Positions 7,623-16,962 are shown, counted from the first letter of the stretch. The stretch is 55,349 bases of DNA from Rhizobium sp. (GCA_003527225.1 DPXQ01000009.1:1-55349); one strand, 5' to 3'. Notes: generated by a model from the sequence alone, not told the origin. Numbers and translations are program-made.

Positions 7623-8861
7623 ATGAGCAGGAATGATGCGGACAACAAAGCGGACATGAAAACGGCAGAAGACCGGCGAGAAAGCACCGGCCTGATGGAG
7701 CCTATACTCGTCTCGGAAAGCTCCCGCCACCGCACCCAGCTTGCCGACCTCGCGCTTACGCTCGCGACGGAATCCGCTGCCTTCCGCAGCTCATTGCCGG
7801 AAGGCATCATGCGCGCGCTCTCCGACCTCGTGCGCGCCATGAACTGTTATTACAGCAATCTCATCGAAGGCCATAACACCCATCCTGTCGATATCGAGCG
7901 AGCTCTGAAAGATGACTACAGCGCGAACCCCGAAAAACGAAACCTGCAGCTCGAAGCCAAAGCACATATAGCGGTGCAGGCTTGGATCGATCAGGGAGGC
8001 GTCAGGGGACAGGTAACCCATCCAGACACCCTTCTGGCCATCCATCGCCGCTTCTGTGAGCTTCTTCCCGACGATCTACTTTGGGTTACGGAGCCTGACA
8101 CCGGAGAGCGGCTCCCCGTCATACCCGGCAAGCTGAGACAGCGGGATGTGCGGGTCGGTCGGCACATTCCCGTCAGTCCCGGCGCGCTGCCGCGCTTTCT
8201 CAACCGCTTCCATGACGCCTATCGGCGGCTGGGACGGGTAGACTCCATTCTTGCAGCGGCGGCGGCGCACCATCGCCTGCTTTGGATTCACCCTTTCCTC
8301 GACGGGAACGGCCGTGTCGCACGCCTCATGACGCATGCAATGCTGTTGGACGCCCTGGACACAGGTGCTGTCTGGTCCGTAGCGAGGGGCTTTGCCCGGG
8401 ACGAGAGTAATTATAAGCGCCATCTAGCGGCCTGCGACATGGAGCGCCGCAATGATCTCGACGGCCGGGGAACACTCAGCGAGGAGAACCTCGCCCTGTT
8501 CACGACCTACTTTCTTGAAACGTGTGTAGACCAGGTGCGCTTCATGCGTGAACTTGTTGCGCCTGATCGGTTGCGGGAGCGCATCCTGCGCTGGGCCGAG
8601 ATGGAGGCCCGCGCCGACCGGCTCCCGGCAAATTCAGGGCAGGTCCTTGAGGCCGTCCTCTATCGCGGTGAACTGCCGCGCGGTGATGTTCCACGCATGC
8701 TGGGCGTAACAGATCGTCAGGCCCGTAGAGTGACGTCAGCCCTGCTCGACCATGGGGTCCTGTCCTCGGAAAGCCCGCGGGCACCCTTGTTGCTCGCCTT
8801 TCCGGCGGCCCTGGCGGAATTCTGGATGCCGGGCCTGTTCCCTCCTCAACACAACCAGTAA
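7623..8861 (+). CDS. Class II Fic-domain protein with C-terminal winged helix
   Basis: A 412-residue Fic protein that probably transfers AMP, or another nucleotide moiety, to a protein target. The autoinhibitory motif [S/T]xxxE[G/N] is present N-terminally as SNLIEG (Ser78 to Gly83), which makes it class II and self-inhibited. The catalytic motif HPFLDGNGRVAR (His223 onward) is complete, with the flap upstream. Residues about 340-400 form a winged-helix domain (RGDVPRMLGVTDRQARRVTSALLDHG). No separate antitoxin gene is adjacent. The start is 7623, or 7656 if the message has a short leader; neither has a strong ribosome site. The bracketing 20-bp repeats suggest self-regulation through the winged helix. 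Confidence 0.88.
   Translation: MSRNDADNKADMKTAEDRRESTGLMEPILVSESSRHRTQLADLALTLATESAAFRSSLPEGIMRALSDLVRAMNCYYSNLIEGHNTHPVDIERALKDDYSANPEKRNLQLEAKAHIAVQAWIDQGGVRGQVTHPDTLLAIHRRFCELLPDDLLWVTEPDTGERLPVIPGKLRQRDVRVGRHIPVSPGALPRFLNRFHDAYRRLGRVDSILAAAAAHHRLLWIHPFLDGNGRVARLMTHAMLLDALDTGAVWSVARGFARDESNYKRHLAACDMERRNDLDGRGTLSEENLALFTTYFLETCVDQVRFMRELVAPDRLRERILRWAEMEARADRLPANSGQVLEAVLYRGELPRGDVPRMLGVTDRQARRVTSALLDHGVLSSESPRAPLLLAFPAALAEFWMPGLFPPQHNQ
7638..7657 (+). repeat. 20-bp direct repeat, copy 2, inside the fic start region
   Basis: GCGGACAACAAAGCGGACAT differs from the copy at 7547 at one position. It lies within the first codons of the fic frame, 91 bp centre to centre from the other copy, so the two enclose the promoter. 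Confidence 0.75.
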
Positions 8862-8903
8862 CGGGCTTTTCGATTGATCCCCGAAGTCTCGGAATTCAGT
8901 TAG

Positions 8904-9215
8904 GGTATTGCGCTGACCAACAAGCTCATCAGCTGGATCGCACGTTCAGCGGCCCCCGTCTTCCCAAGCCTCATCGAGGAAGGCAAAGAAGGCGGCGGGT
9001 ACGATGTGAAACTCGACCAACTTGGAGCGCCGCTATACCTATAGTTTAAGCGTGCCGACTACATGACGCGATCAAGCTCTCGCCAAATAAAGCATCACGG
9101 CTTGCCGCGTTCCGTCCCGTTCTATCGTTTTCCGATTACCCAGAAGAACAAGTCATTCCAACACACTTCGCTCGTCGAGCTGGATGATGGAAGCAACCTC
9201 GTATTCCAAAGGTGA
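8904..9215 (+). pseudogene. Degraded gene of an unnamed family, amber-interrupted
   Basis: One reading frame encodes two segments that join sensibly across a TAG at 9042-9044. The first ends with GGGYDVKLDQLGAPLYL, the second begins FKRADYMTRSSS and continues to QHTSLVELDDGSNLVF. The stop sits where a Gln codon would give a continuous LYLQFKRAD sequence, so CAG to TAG is the simplest change. The 5' end has no start codon, and the 3' end stops at TGA 9213-9215 where a different gene's frame begins. I do not recognise a named family. It looks like the middle of an uncharacterised protein left by deletion. Confidence 0.5.
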
Positions 9216-9497
9216 TGGGCCAGATGCTGCACATGGCAGGGCACTGACATGCAGGCGGAGCTCGGCGGCCAGCCGGTCGATCTCTATTTGATCGCGCACG
9301 AGCATATGGACCATATCCAGGGCGCTCTGTTCGGATTGAGCAAGCTCGGCGTCCGTCGTGCAGCAAGGCAGGTGTGGATGAACGAGCGAGATAAATGGTA
9401 TTCGGCCGCTCGCAATACCGGAGGTGTTGGAAACGTGGCGCGTCCGGCGCATGTCATGACCGCTCCTTCACTAACGAAACTATATATTGAATCCTAA
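9211..9497 (+). pseudogene. Metallo-beta-lactamase-fold hydrolase remnant
   Basis: The frame from 9249 encodes LGGQPVDLYLIAHEHMDHIQG, carrying the HxHxDH metal-binding signature of the metallo-beta-lactamase superfamily. The preceding residues expected for the fold (GDGPDAAHGRAL) are in another frame from 9211, so a frameshift separates them. After about 40 further residues (QVWMNERDKW) similarity fades and the frame stops at 9495-9497, overlapping the end of the convergent GNAT gene. The later metal ligands are missing, so the product would be inactive. Confidence 0.6.
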
Positions 9498-9923
9498 GCG
9501 CATCTTTGCTTGTCCGCACGCGCCCTCTCGGATGTAAAACGCGATCGCGCGCTCATTCCATTCGGGTGTTTGCCATTCAAGCCGGTCAGCACCGAGTCGT
9601 CGAGCGACCGCTTTAGCTTGATGTAGAAGGCTCGCGCCGATGCCTTGGCTACGTGCTTGTGCTTCCACATACAGGCAGTCGAGATGTGCCCATGTTTGTC
9701 CGCGCCAGAGAGAATAATCGGTGGTGACGGACGTATATCCCAGCAGACAATTCTTCCGTGCTGCCACAAAGATATGAACTCTCGGACGCCTCGCGCCCAA
9801 TATGCGCGACAAATTCTCCTTGGAAATTGTCGCCTCGCTGTGTTCGAATTTCGCATGATCCTGGATCATCGCCAACAAGCCGTCGCAATCACCCGACCGG
9901 GCTTGCCTGACGGTGACCAGCAT
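9480..9923 (-). CDS. GNAT-family N-acetyltransferase
   Basis: A 147-residue single-domain GCN5-related acetyltransferase. The acetyl-CoA pyrophosphate loop is visible as QARSQGIGASLLHQA (residues about 92-106), preceded by the LDCLYVEA strand. The C-terminal WNERAIAFYIREGA helix completes motif B. The ATG overlaps the rhodanese stop by one base (TGATG), so the two are translationally coupled. The acceptor is unknown; the small size suits a small-molecule or protein N-terminal substrate. Confidence 0.88.
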   Translation of the reverse strand: MLVTVRQARSGDCDGLLAMIQDHAKFEHSEATISKENLSRILGARRPRVHIFVAARKNCLLGYTSVTTDYSLWRGQTWAHLDCLYVEAQARSQGIGASLLHQAKAVARRLGADRLEWQTPEWNERAIAFYIREGACGQAKMRLGFNI

Positions 9924-10321
9924 CAGTTCCGTTCCACCTGGAGCGCAAAACCCTCATCAAGCCAGCCTGTCACGCCACCGGCCATAATCTTCACGGGGCG
10001 CCCCAACTCGGCGAGGCGGAGCGCGCCGCGTGCAGCTCCGTTACAATGCGGCCCGGCACAATAGGTCACGAAAATGGTATCATCGCTCCACTGCGCCATT
10101 TTCGAAGTAACGATTTTTCCGTGGGGCAAGTTGATTGCACCAGGAATATGCCCCTTGGCAAAAAGTGCCGGACCACGCACATCGAGCAGCACGAAGTCCG
10201 CGCCCTTTGACAGGCTTTCGTGAACGTCCCAGCAGTCTGTTTCAAACGTAAATTCGGCGCCGAAATGCTCTCGCGCAAGATGACTTGGGGCGGGAGCTAC
10301 AACGGTAACATCGGTTGGCAT
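9923..10321 (-). CDS. Rhodanese-like domain protein
   Basis: A 132-residue single rhodanese domain. DFVLLDVRGPALFAKGHIPG and INLPHGKI are the CH2A/CH2B-type signatures. The active-site loop is VTYCAGPHCNGA, with the first Cys as the persulfide-carrying nucleophile and a second Cys four residues on. The start at 10321 has GGAG seven bases upstream; the longer frame would cover the divergent promoter. Rhodanese genes often sit beside ftrA-type regulators, and here the two are divergent across 81 bp, suggesting sulfur transfer under control of the AraC protein (inference). Confidence 0.9.
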   Translation of the reverse strand: MPTDVTVVAPAPSHLAREHFGAEFTFETDCWDVHESLSKGADFVLLDVRGPALFAKGHIPGAINLPHGKIVTSKMAQWSDDTIFVTYCAGPHCNGAARGALRLAELGRPVKIMAGGVTGWLDEGFALQVERN

Positions 10322-10402
10322 GGCAAATCTCCTTTCAAAGCACGAGTGACATGCAGCGCGGACTGCTTGCAATTGGCGCAAATGACAATATACGTAAAAA
10401 TT
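10322..10402. promoter_or_regulatory. Divergent promoter region, rhodanese / ftrA-like
   Basis: The 81-bp region contains a short inverted repeat TTGC-N7-GCAA (TTGCAATTGGCGCAA, 10368-10382) roughly midway. AT-rich sequence (ATATACGTAAAAATT) precedes the regulator start. This is a plausible operator for the DJ-1/AraC regulator; the -10 and -35 elements are not clear. Confidence 0.35.
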
Positions 10403-11377
10403 ATGCCAAACCTGCAAAACCCACTCGTTGTCGCCCTTCTGTATGACGGGCTATGCACATTCGAATTCGGGATCGTAGCTGAGGTCTTCGGCCTGGCACG
10501 ACCCGAGATGGGGCCGGCATGGTATCAATTCGCTAGTTGCGCAATCGAGCCAGGACCATTGCGTGCCCATGGCGGTTTCAGCATTATTGCAGACGATGGA
10601 CCTGACTTAATCGAACGAGCCGATCTAATCGTCGTGCCGGGTTGGAAGGGGCCTGAAGTCCCCGTACCCGAGAGTTTGACAAGCGCCTTACGGCGCGCTC
10701 ATTCGCGCGGCGCAAGGCTGGTGTCAATTTGTTCAGGTGCTTTTGTCCTTGCAGCGACCGGGCTGCTTGATGGCGCGGTGGTGACTACTCACTGGCGCTA
10801 TGCGGACGCACTGCGCCGTCAGTTCCCTAAGATCGAGGTGGATGAAGCGTCGCTCTATCGTGGTGCAAACGGCATTTTCACTTCGGCCGGGAGTGCAGCC
10901 GGTATCGACCTGATGCTTGAAGTCGTACGGCAGGATTTCGGCTCGAACGCGGCCAATTCAGTCGCCCGGCGAATTGTCATGCCGGCGCATCGCAGTGGTG
11001 GACAAGCGCAGTTTCTTGAACGTCCTGTACGCATTAGGCCTAGTGCCGAAATTGCGCCGCTGCTTGATCGAATGAGACAGCAAATCCATTGCCGCTGGCC
11101 CATACAGGACATGGCGCGCGAAGCGCGTATGAGTAAACGCACATTCGAGCGGCGCTTTTTGGAGGCCACGGGTCAATGGCCCGGCGAATGGCTGATCGGT
11201 GAAAGAATCGAGACCGCAAAAGACATTCTCATCCGAACAAACCGCACCATGGAAGAGATCGCAGAGGCGGTTGGGTTTGGCAGTTCTCACGCGCTGCGTC
11301 ACCATTTTCGTCGCTTGGTAAAACTCAGTCCCAGCGAATATCGTAGCCAGTTTTCTGACAACCGATCTGATGCATAG
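10403..11377 (+). CDS. ftrA: FtrA/GlxA-type AraC-family regulator with DJ-1/PfpI domain
   Basis: A 324-residue regulator. Residues about 5-180 are a DJ-1/PfpI (class I glutamine amidotransferase-like) sensor domain with the SICSGAFVLAATGLL nucleophile-elbow segment. Residues about 215-315 are an AraC DNA-binding domain with two helix-turn-helices (DMAREARMSKRTFERRF and EEIAEAVGFGSSHALRHHF). The start at 10403 is taken because earlier codons overlap the divergent rhodanese gene. The gene symbol follows the usual annotation of this architecture next to a rhodanese gene. The ligand is unknown. Confidence 0.85.
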   Translation: MPNLQNPLVVALLYDGLCTFEFGIVAEVFGLARPEMGPAWYQFASCAIEPGPLRAHGGFSIIADDGPDLIERADLIVVPGWKGPEVPVPESLTSALRRAHSRGARLVSICSGAFVLAATGLLDGAVVTTHWRYADALRRQFPKIEVDEASLYRGANGIFTSAGSAAGIDLMLEVVRQDFGSNAANSVARRIVMPAHRSGGQAQFLERPVRIRPSAEIAPLLDRMRQQIHCRWPIQDMAREARMSKRTFERRFLEATGQWPGEWLIGERIETAKDILIRTNRTMEEIAEAVGFGSSHALRHHFRRLVKLSPSEYRSQFSDNRSDA

Positions 11378-11652
11378 ATCGGCACAAGCGACCTGAGCGG
11401 CCACACACCAATCGTTACGTAACGATGCGGTGAGAGCTGGCTTGCGCCACCGATCGCTATCTCGACAGTCTGACGGTCAGCACGCGCGAACTTTCAGAAC
11501 TCTGGGCGATACCCCTGACCACCGGCACGTGATCCCGAACTGACACGATACCGGCCTATACCTCATTCTCATCATTGCATTTCGAAAAAACATTGGTCGG
11601 CGCGCGCTGGCCGGGATAGTCAAAAGGCAGGTTGATAGAATGCAGGTGAACC

Positions 11653-13095
11653 ATGTCGACGAGTATCAGGCCCTATTGGCGCAATTTCATCGATGGCGAA
11701 TGGGTTGACGGTGCCGATGGCCGAACCATCGCCGTCATCGATCCTGGCAACGGAGAGGAAATCAGCCAGGTTGCCTGTGGCAATGCCAGTGACATTGACC
11801 GGGCCGTAGCCGCCGCGCGCAGGTGCTTTGCCGAGCGGCGCCTGCTCTCCATGACACCGGCGGCACGCGGCGAGATGATGTTCGCCATCGCCGCAGAACT
11901 CGAAAAGCTAGCCGATGAAATCGCCGAAGTCGAAATGCGCGACAACGGCAAGACGAGAGCCGCTGGTTATAACGAGGTCAAGCTGACTCAGCGTTATCTG
12001 CAGTACTACGGCGGCATGGCCGACAAGCTTGAAGGTCGACAGATTCCCCTGGGCGACGGGGTCGTCGATTACACGATTCATATGCCGTTCGGCGTCTCTG
12101 CGCAGATCGTGCCCTGGAACGGCCCTCTGCCGGTCGGCGCCCGGTCCATCGCCTGCGCACTGATCACCGGCAATACTGTGGTTCTGAAGTCGCCTGAAGA
12201 TTCACCGTTGAGCCTCTTCCTCTTTGCCGAAGCCTGCGAAAAAGCCGGCGTTCCGCGCGGGGCCGTCAACATCGTTTGCGGTTACGGCGCTGAAGCTGGC
12301 GCAGCACTGGTCAGCCATGACGATATCGATCACATCGTCTTCACCGGTTCGGTCGAAACCGGCAAGAGCGTTCTTCGCGCAGCAGCCGAACGCGTCATAC
12401 CTTGTGTAATGGAACTGGGCGGAAAGTCGGCGGCCATCGCCTATGCCGATGCGGACCTCGACCAGGCGGCCCGCAATATCGCACGCGGCATCTTCCATCA
12501 TGCCGGCCAGATCTGCTCGGCAGCATCGCGGCTCCTTGTCCAGCGGCCGGTCGCCGAAACGCTGGTCGAAAAAATCCTTGCCGAAGCCGCCAAGCGCAGC
12601 GTCGGTCCCGGCACAGACGGCTGCGACATGGGACCGGTCATCTCCGAACGCCAATTGTCGCGCATCGAGGCTCTTTGCCAGGTCGGCGTCGATGACGGCG
12701 CCACGCTCAAGACTGGCGGCAAGAGGCTGGATCGCACAGGCTATTTCCTCCCGCCGACTATCTTTGTCGATGTCCGCCCGGACATGCGCATAGCGCAGGA
12801 AGAATTCTTTGGCCCCGTTCTGACCGTCATTCCTTTCGATACGCCGGAAGAAGCACTCGCCATTGCCAACGGTACGGACTACGGCCTGGCCGCCGGTGTT
12901 TTCACCAAAGATCTGAGACTTGCGCATTGGACGGCCGACCGGCTCGTCGCGGGCCAGGTATATGTCAACGATTGGTGGGTCGGCGGCGCCGAGACGCCAT
13001 TTGGCGGGACACGCCGGTCAGGCTACGGCCGCGAAAAAGGACAAGAGGCCTTGTTGGGCTATGTCCAGACCAAGAATGTCGGCATACGCCTCTGA
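11653..13095 (+). CDS. NAD(P)+-dependent aldehyde dehydrogenase
   Basis: A 480-residue member of the ALDH superfamily oxidising an aldehyde to its acid. Glu254 in MELGGKSA is the general base and Cys288 in AGQICSA the nucleophile, with the canonical spacing of 34. Cofactor motifs VPWNGPLP and VFTGSVETGKS are present. PWNGPLP has Gly-Pro where most members have FP. Full length and intact. It precedes the LysR gene and an amino compound catabolic cluster, so its aldehyde is probably produced by one of those enzymes (inference). An AGGTGAACC ribosome site lies just upstream. Confidence 0.92.
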   Translation: MSTSIRPYWRNFIDGEWVDGADGRTIAVIDPGNGEEISQVACGNASDIDRAVAAARRCFAERRLLSMTPAARGEMMFAIAAELEKLADEIAEVEMRDNGKTRAAGYNEVKLTQRYLQYYGGMADKLEGRQIPLGDGVVDYTIHMPFGVSAQIVPWNGPLPVGARSIACALITGNTVVLKSPEDSPLSLFLFAEACEKAGVPRGAVNIVCGYGAEAGAALVSHDDIDHIVFTGSVETGKSVLRAAAERVIPCVMELGGKSAAIAYADADLDQAARNIARGIFHHAGQICSAASRLLVQRPVAETLVEKILAEAAKRSVGPGTDGCDMGPVISERQLSRIEALCQVGVDDGATLKTGGKRLDRTGYFLPPTIFVDVRPDMRIAQEEFFGPVLTVIPFDTPEEALAIANGTDYGLAAGVFTKDLRLAHWTADRLVAGQVYVNDWWVGGAETPFGGTRRSGYGREKGQEALLGYVQTKNVGIRL

Positions 13096-13244
13096 CCGGC
13101 AGCGTAGCAGTATTCATTCCTCTCAGGACTGTCTGCCAGACGTAGCGATCCACCCCATCCAGTTCCTTGGGTCACGAGTTGCTGGACTCGGTGCACTTGT
13201 GACAATACTGGTCCGTACGAGTAGCAAAGGACATAGGGACCAAT

Positions 13245-14177
13245 ATGGAAAGCCGGTGGTTGGAGGATTTTCTGAGCCTCGTGGACACACGGAACTTTTC
13301 CCGTTCCGCAGAAGCCCGATATACGACACAGCCAGCATTCAGCCGAAGGATCAAGAGCCTGGAAGACTGGGTTGGCGCAAAGCTCTTCGACCGGACAACC
13401 CAACCGATCAGCCTCACACCTTCTGGTGAGCGCTTTCAGCCGGTGGCGGAAGAAGTCCTGCGCCGCCTTCTCCAAGGCAGAGAGGATGCGAAGAGGGTGA
13501 ATGAGACGACGGCCAACCTGATACGGTTCGCCGCCACCCACAGCCTCTCTCTTACGTTTTTCCCGAACTGGCTGCGGTCAATCGAGTCCAGTCCGCAGCC
13601 CCTCAACATCAGGCTCGATTCCTATCAATTCGCCGATTGCATCCATTCGCTCGTCAAGGGCGAATGCCATTTTGCAATCAGCCACGCGCACCCACGGATC
13701 GAAATGAACCTGCCGCCGATGCATTTTACGTCCAAGATCGTCGGCACGGATCGCCTGCTGCCCGTCACATTACCGGATTCATCCGGTACCCCGATCGACC
13801 AATTGCCGGGCACAAAAGATGAGCCGGTGCACTACCTTGCCTATACCGAGACCTCTGCAATCGGACAGGCCGTTGAATATGTCATCACCCACGTCGAGGA
13901 GCCGCTCTACCTCAACCGGGTATTTGTCTCCCAGCTGGCGGCGGTATTGAAGACGCTCAGCCGCGAGGGCAAAGGCATGGCCTGGCTCCCCGAAACCAGC
14001 ATTGCGGAAGAGCTTGCCGCAGGCAGTCTGGTGCTTGCCGGCGATGAAAAATGGTTCATCCCGGTGGAGATCCGGATCTTCCGGTCACGCGACCCACTTC
14101 CTCCGGTAGCGGAGGAATTGTGGGCATCTCTGGAAAGCGAGGCGGAGCCGGTCGGGGACCCCGAAGAGAACGACTGA
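13245..14177 (+). CDS. LysR-family regulator, HypT (YjiE)-like
   Basis: A 310-residue LysR protein. The N-terminal winged helix (WLEDFLSLVDTRNFSRSAEA, then TTQPAFSRRIKSLEDWVGAK) is followed by a periplasmic-binding-like effector domain. Overall spacing and segments such as IRFAATHSLSL, VSQLAAVLKTLSREGKGMAWLP and the end PPVAEELWASLE resemble the hypochlorite-responsive regulator HypT of Escherichia coli. HypT is activated by methionine oxidation, which need not hold here. It sits upstream of the M81/PLP/amidohydrolase genes on the same strand and probably regulates them. Confidence 0.88.
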   Translation: MESRWLEDFLSLVDTRNFSRSAEARYTTQPAFSRRIKSLEDWVGAKLFDRTTQPISLTPSGERFQPVAEEVLRRLLQGREDAKRVNETTANLIRFAATHSLSLTFFPNWLRSIESSPQPLNIRLDSYQFADCIHSLVKGECHFAISHAHPRIEMNLPPMHFTSKIVGTDRLLPVTLPDSSGTPIDQLPGTKDEPVHYLAYTETSAIGQAVEYVITHVEEPLYLNRVFVSQLAAVLKTLSREGKGMAWLPETSIAEELAAGSLVLAGDEKWFIPVEIRIFRSRDPLPPVAEELWASLESEAEPVGDPEEND

Positions 14178-14269
14178 TACTCTTGACGCATTGAACAAGG
14201 CCAAGCTTGCATTGGAAGGGCAACCGTTTTGCGGTCTATCCTTCAGGCAAATGCAGAAATGAGTGGCCC

Positions 14270-15790
14270 ATGTTACGAAAAAAGAGAATAGCCCTCCTCG
14301 GGCTCATGCTGGAAAGTAACAGCTTTGCCCCGGTCACGGGTCGGGAAGACTTCCTGAGCAGGCTGTATCTCGCCGGCATCGAGTTCGGCGAAGAGCTGCA
14401 CAAGGAAGAATCCAAAGTTCCGGCTGAATTGCGTAGCTTTTGCGCCACCATGGACGCATCCATGAACTGGGAACCGGTCCCTGTGCTGATGGGTCTGGTC
14501 GAAGCCGGCGGGCCAATAGATCACGAATTTTTCCTTCAGACATTCGCCGAAATGCGTGATCGCCTTGAAGCGGCCATGCCGCTCGATGCGGTCTATATCT
14601 GCAATCACGGCGCCATGATCACCACGGAAAACCGCGACCCCGATCGTGCGATCTTCGAAATGGTGCGTTCGGTGGTCGGCGCCGATATTCCCGTCGTCGC
14701 GACACTCGACCTGCATGGCAATGTTTCGGACGAGATGGTCGAAGCGGTCAATCTGGTGGTCGCCTACCAGACCAATCCGCATGTCGACATGGTGCCGCGC
14801 GGCCGTGAAGCGGCACGTGCCATGCTTGAGATGTTCGATGGTCTGCGGCCGGTCGCCAGCATTATCCGTCTGCCTGTAGTGCCACCGACGGTCACCCTGC
14901 TGACGGAAAAGGGGCCATACGCGGATCTGATGAATTACGGCCAGTCGAAAGCTGGCGGAGAAATCCTCAATGTTTCGATCCTCGGTGGCTTTGCCTATGC
15001 CGACACACCCAAGAACGGGCTCGCCATCATAGTGACGGCACGCAGCGACAAGGCACAGGCGGAGGCCGTCGCAAGAGATATCGCCGAATACGCCTGGCGG
15101 GACTACCGCCGCTACGACCCCAAGCTGACATCGCTGGAGGATGCCATCCTGCAGGCTGAAGCCGCCGGAAACGATCCGAGCCTACCGGCTGTCATCCTGG
15201 CTGACGTCGCCGACAACCCGGGTGGTGGCGCCAACGGCAACACGACCTGGATTCTCCAGGCTTTGGTCGAGGCAAAGGTGAAGGGCGCCGTTCTCGGCGT
15301 ATTCAACGATCCTGCCCTGGCGAAGGAAGCGCTCGAACTCGGAGAGGGCGGGAAGTTTCGCGCGGTCTTCAATCGCGTCGAGCCGGACGAATTTTCCCGT
15401 CGCTTCGAAGCCGATGTGACGGTCTTGAAGATACGGGACGGCGATTGCGTCGGACGGCGTGGATTTTACGCCAACCGGCGGCTTAATCTCGGAACGACCG
15501 TCCTGCTTGATGTCGAAGGCGTCAAAGTGGTCGTCATTTCCATCCGCACACAATGTGCTGACCCGGTTTTCCTCGAAATGATGGGCATCGATATCGGCAA
15601 GGCGCGCTGTGTGGTCGTCAAGTCGCGCGGCCATTTTCGCGCTGGCTTCGATGAATTCTTCGGGCCGGATCAGGTCATCGAGGTGGACGCGCCCGGCCTT
15701 TCCTCTCCGATGTTGTCCCGCTTCGATTTCAAATATCTGCCGCGTCCGATTTTTCCGGTCGATCGAGACGTGTCATGGCCCCTGGACTGA
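14270..15790 (+). CDS. M81-family (MlrC-like) metallopeptidase
   Basis: A 506-residue protein of the M81/MlrC family, named for the enzyme that cleaves linear microcystin intermediates. The N-terminal domain carries the metal-site segments ESNSFAP, NHGAM and DLHGNVSDEMV, with YQTNPHVDM further on. The MlrC C-terminal domain contains ADNPGGGANGNTTW. Length is normal. The start at 14270 has GAGTGG upstream. It is followed after 32 bp by a D-threonine-aldolase-like gene, suggesting cleavage of a peptide or amide with D- or beta-hydroxy residues (inference). Many M81 proteins are uncharacterised, so the substrate is open. Confidence 0.88.
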   Translation: MLRKKRIALLGLMLESNSFAPVTGREDFLSRLYLAGIEFGEELHKEESKVPAELRSFCATMDASMNWEPVPVLMGLVEAGGPIDHEFFLQTFAEMRDRLEAAMPLDAVYICNHGAMITTENRDPDRAIFEMVRSVVGADIPVVATLDLHGNVSDEMVEAVNLVVAYQTNPHVDMVPRGREAARAMLEMFDGLRPVASIIRLPVVPPTVTLLTEKGPYADLMNYGQSKAGGEILNVSILGGFAYADTPKNGLAIIVTARSDKAQAEAVARDIAEYAWRDYRRYDPKLTSLEDAILQAEAAGNDPSLPAVILADVADNPGGGANGNTTWILQALVEAKVKGAVLGVFNDPALAKEALELGEGGKFRAVFNRVEPDEFSRRFEADVTVLKIRDGDCVGRRGFYANRRLNLGTTVLLDVEGVKVVVISIRTQCADPVFLEMMGIDIGKARCVVVKSRGHFRAGFDEFFGPDQVIEVDAPGLSSPMLSRFDFKYLPRPIFPVDRDVSWPLD

Positions 15791-15822
15791 GCCCCGCACA
15801 TGCCCATTTCCAGGAGGCCATT

Positions 15823-16962
15823 ATGGGACTGAACAAATTGAACACGCCGAGTCTGATCCTCGACAGGAATCTGTTGGAGGGCAATACCCGGCGAATGACG
15901 GAGCGGCTTGGCGCGCTGGGTGTCCGTTTCCGTCCACATATGAAGACGGCGAAATCGATCGATGTCGCGCGCCTGGCCACTGCCGGCAATTTCGGCGGAG
16001 TCATGGTCTCGACAATCCGGGAAGCCGAGTATCTCGCCGATCACGGTATAACCGACATCACCTACGGCGTCAGCGTCCTTCCGGACAAACTTCCCCGTAT
16101 CGCAGCACTGCTGCAACGCGGTGTGAAGGTCAGCGTGATTTTGGACCAGAAGGCAGTGGCGGAAGAAATCAGCCGTCTGGCTGTCGAGTTCGGACTGGTG
16201 CTCGACGCGCAGATCGAGCTGGATTCCGGCGAAAGACGCGCCGGTGTCCTCGCCGATTCCGACGAACTGATCGAGATCGGAAAGGCGCTGCACGCCTTGC
16301 CCGGCACGCGGCTTGAAGGTGTGCTGACCCATGCCGGTCAATCCTATCAATGCCGGTCAGTCGAAGACATCCGGCGGGTGGCAGAAGAAGAACGGCTCGT
16401 CGCGGTCACCGCCGCAAACCGTCTGCGTGCGGCAGGTCTGGAAGTTCCGGTCGTCAGCGTCGGCTCCACACCAACGGTTACGCACGGACAGAACTTTGAG
16501 GGACTGACCGAAGTCCGTTGCGGCGTCTACATGTTCGGCGACGTCATGCAGTCCGAAATCCATTCGCTGCAGCAATCGGACATCGCCGTGTCGGTTCTCG
16601 CCACGGTGATCGGCCATCGCCCCAGGCTCAACACCGCCCTTATCGATGCCGGTGCGCTGGCACTTTCGAAAGACCGCAGTACAGCCGCGCCGGGACTTAC
16701 CGAAGACATCGGTTTCGGCATGGTCATGGACATGCATTGTGAGAACCGAATTCCAGGCGTCATTGTCGGGCATGTTTATCAGGAACATGGTCTGCTGGTC
16801 AGCGATGGCCCGTTTCCCTATGACCTGCTACCCGTCGGTTCGCGTGTCCGCGTCCTTCCCAATCACGTCTGCATGACGGCAGCGATGTATGACCGCTACC
16901 ATGTCATATCCGGTCGGAACGACGACGATATTGTCGAATGGCCGAGGGTCAACGGCTGGTGA
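15823..16962 (+). CDS. D-threonine aldolase / D-serine dehydratase-like PLP enzyme (second copy)
   Basis: A 379-residue fold-type III PLP enzyme related to that at 6182-7255 but clearly divergent. Lys41 in FRPHMKTAK is the PLP lysine; His348 and Cys350 in PNHVCMTA are the likely metal ligands. Phosphate-binding VGSTPTV is present. CAGGAGG precedes the ATG at 15823. It lies between an M81 peptidase and a D-aminoacylase-like gene on the same strand, consistent with processing a liberated D- or beta-hydroxy amino acid. Confidence 0.88.
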   Translation: MGLNKLNTPSLILDRNLLEGNTRRMTERLGALGVRFRPHMKTAKSIDVARLATAGNFGGVMVSTIREAEYLADHGITDITYGVSVLPDKLPRIAALLQRGVKVSVILDQKAVAEEISRLAVEFGLVLDAQIELDSGERRAGVLADSDELIEIGKALHALPGTRLEGVLTHAGQSYQCRSVEDIRRVAEEERLVAVTAANRLRAAGLEVPVVSVGSTPTVTHGQNFEGLTEVRCGVYMFGDVMQSEIHSLQQSDIAVSVLATVIGHRPRLNTALIDAGALALSKDRSTAAPGLTEDIGFGMVMDMHCENRIPGVIVGHVYQEHGLLVSDGPFPYDLLPVGSRVRVLPNHVCMTAAMYDRYHVISGRNDDDIVEWPRVNGW

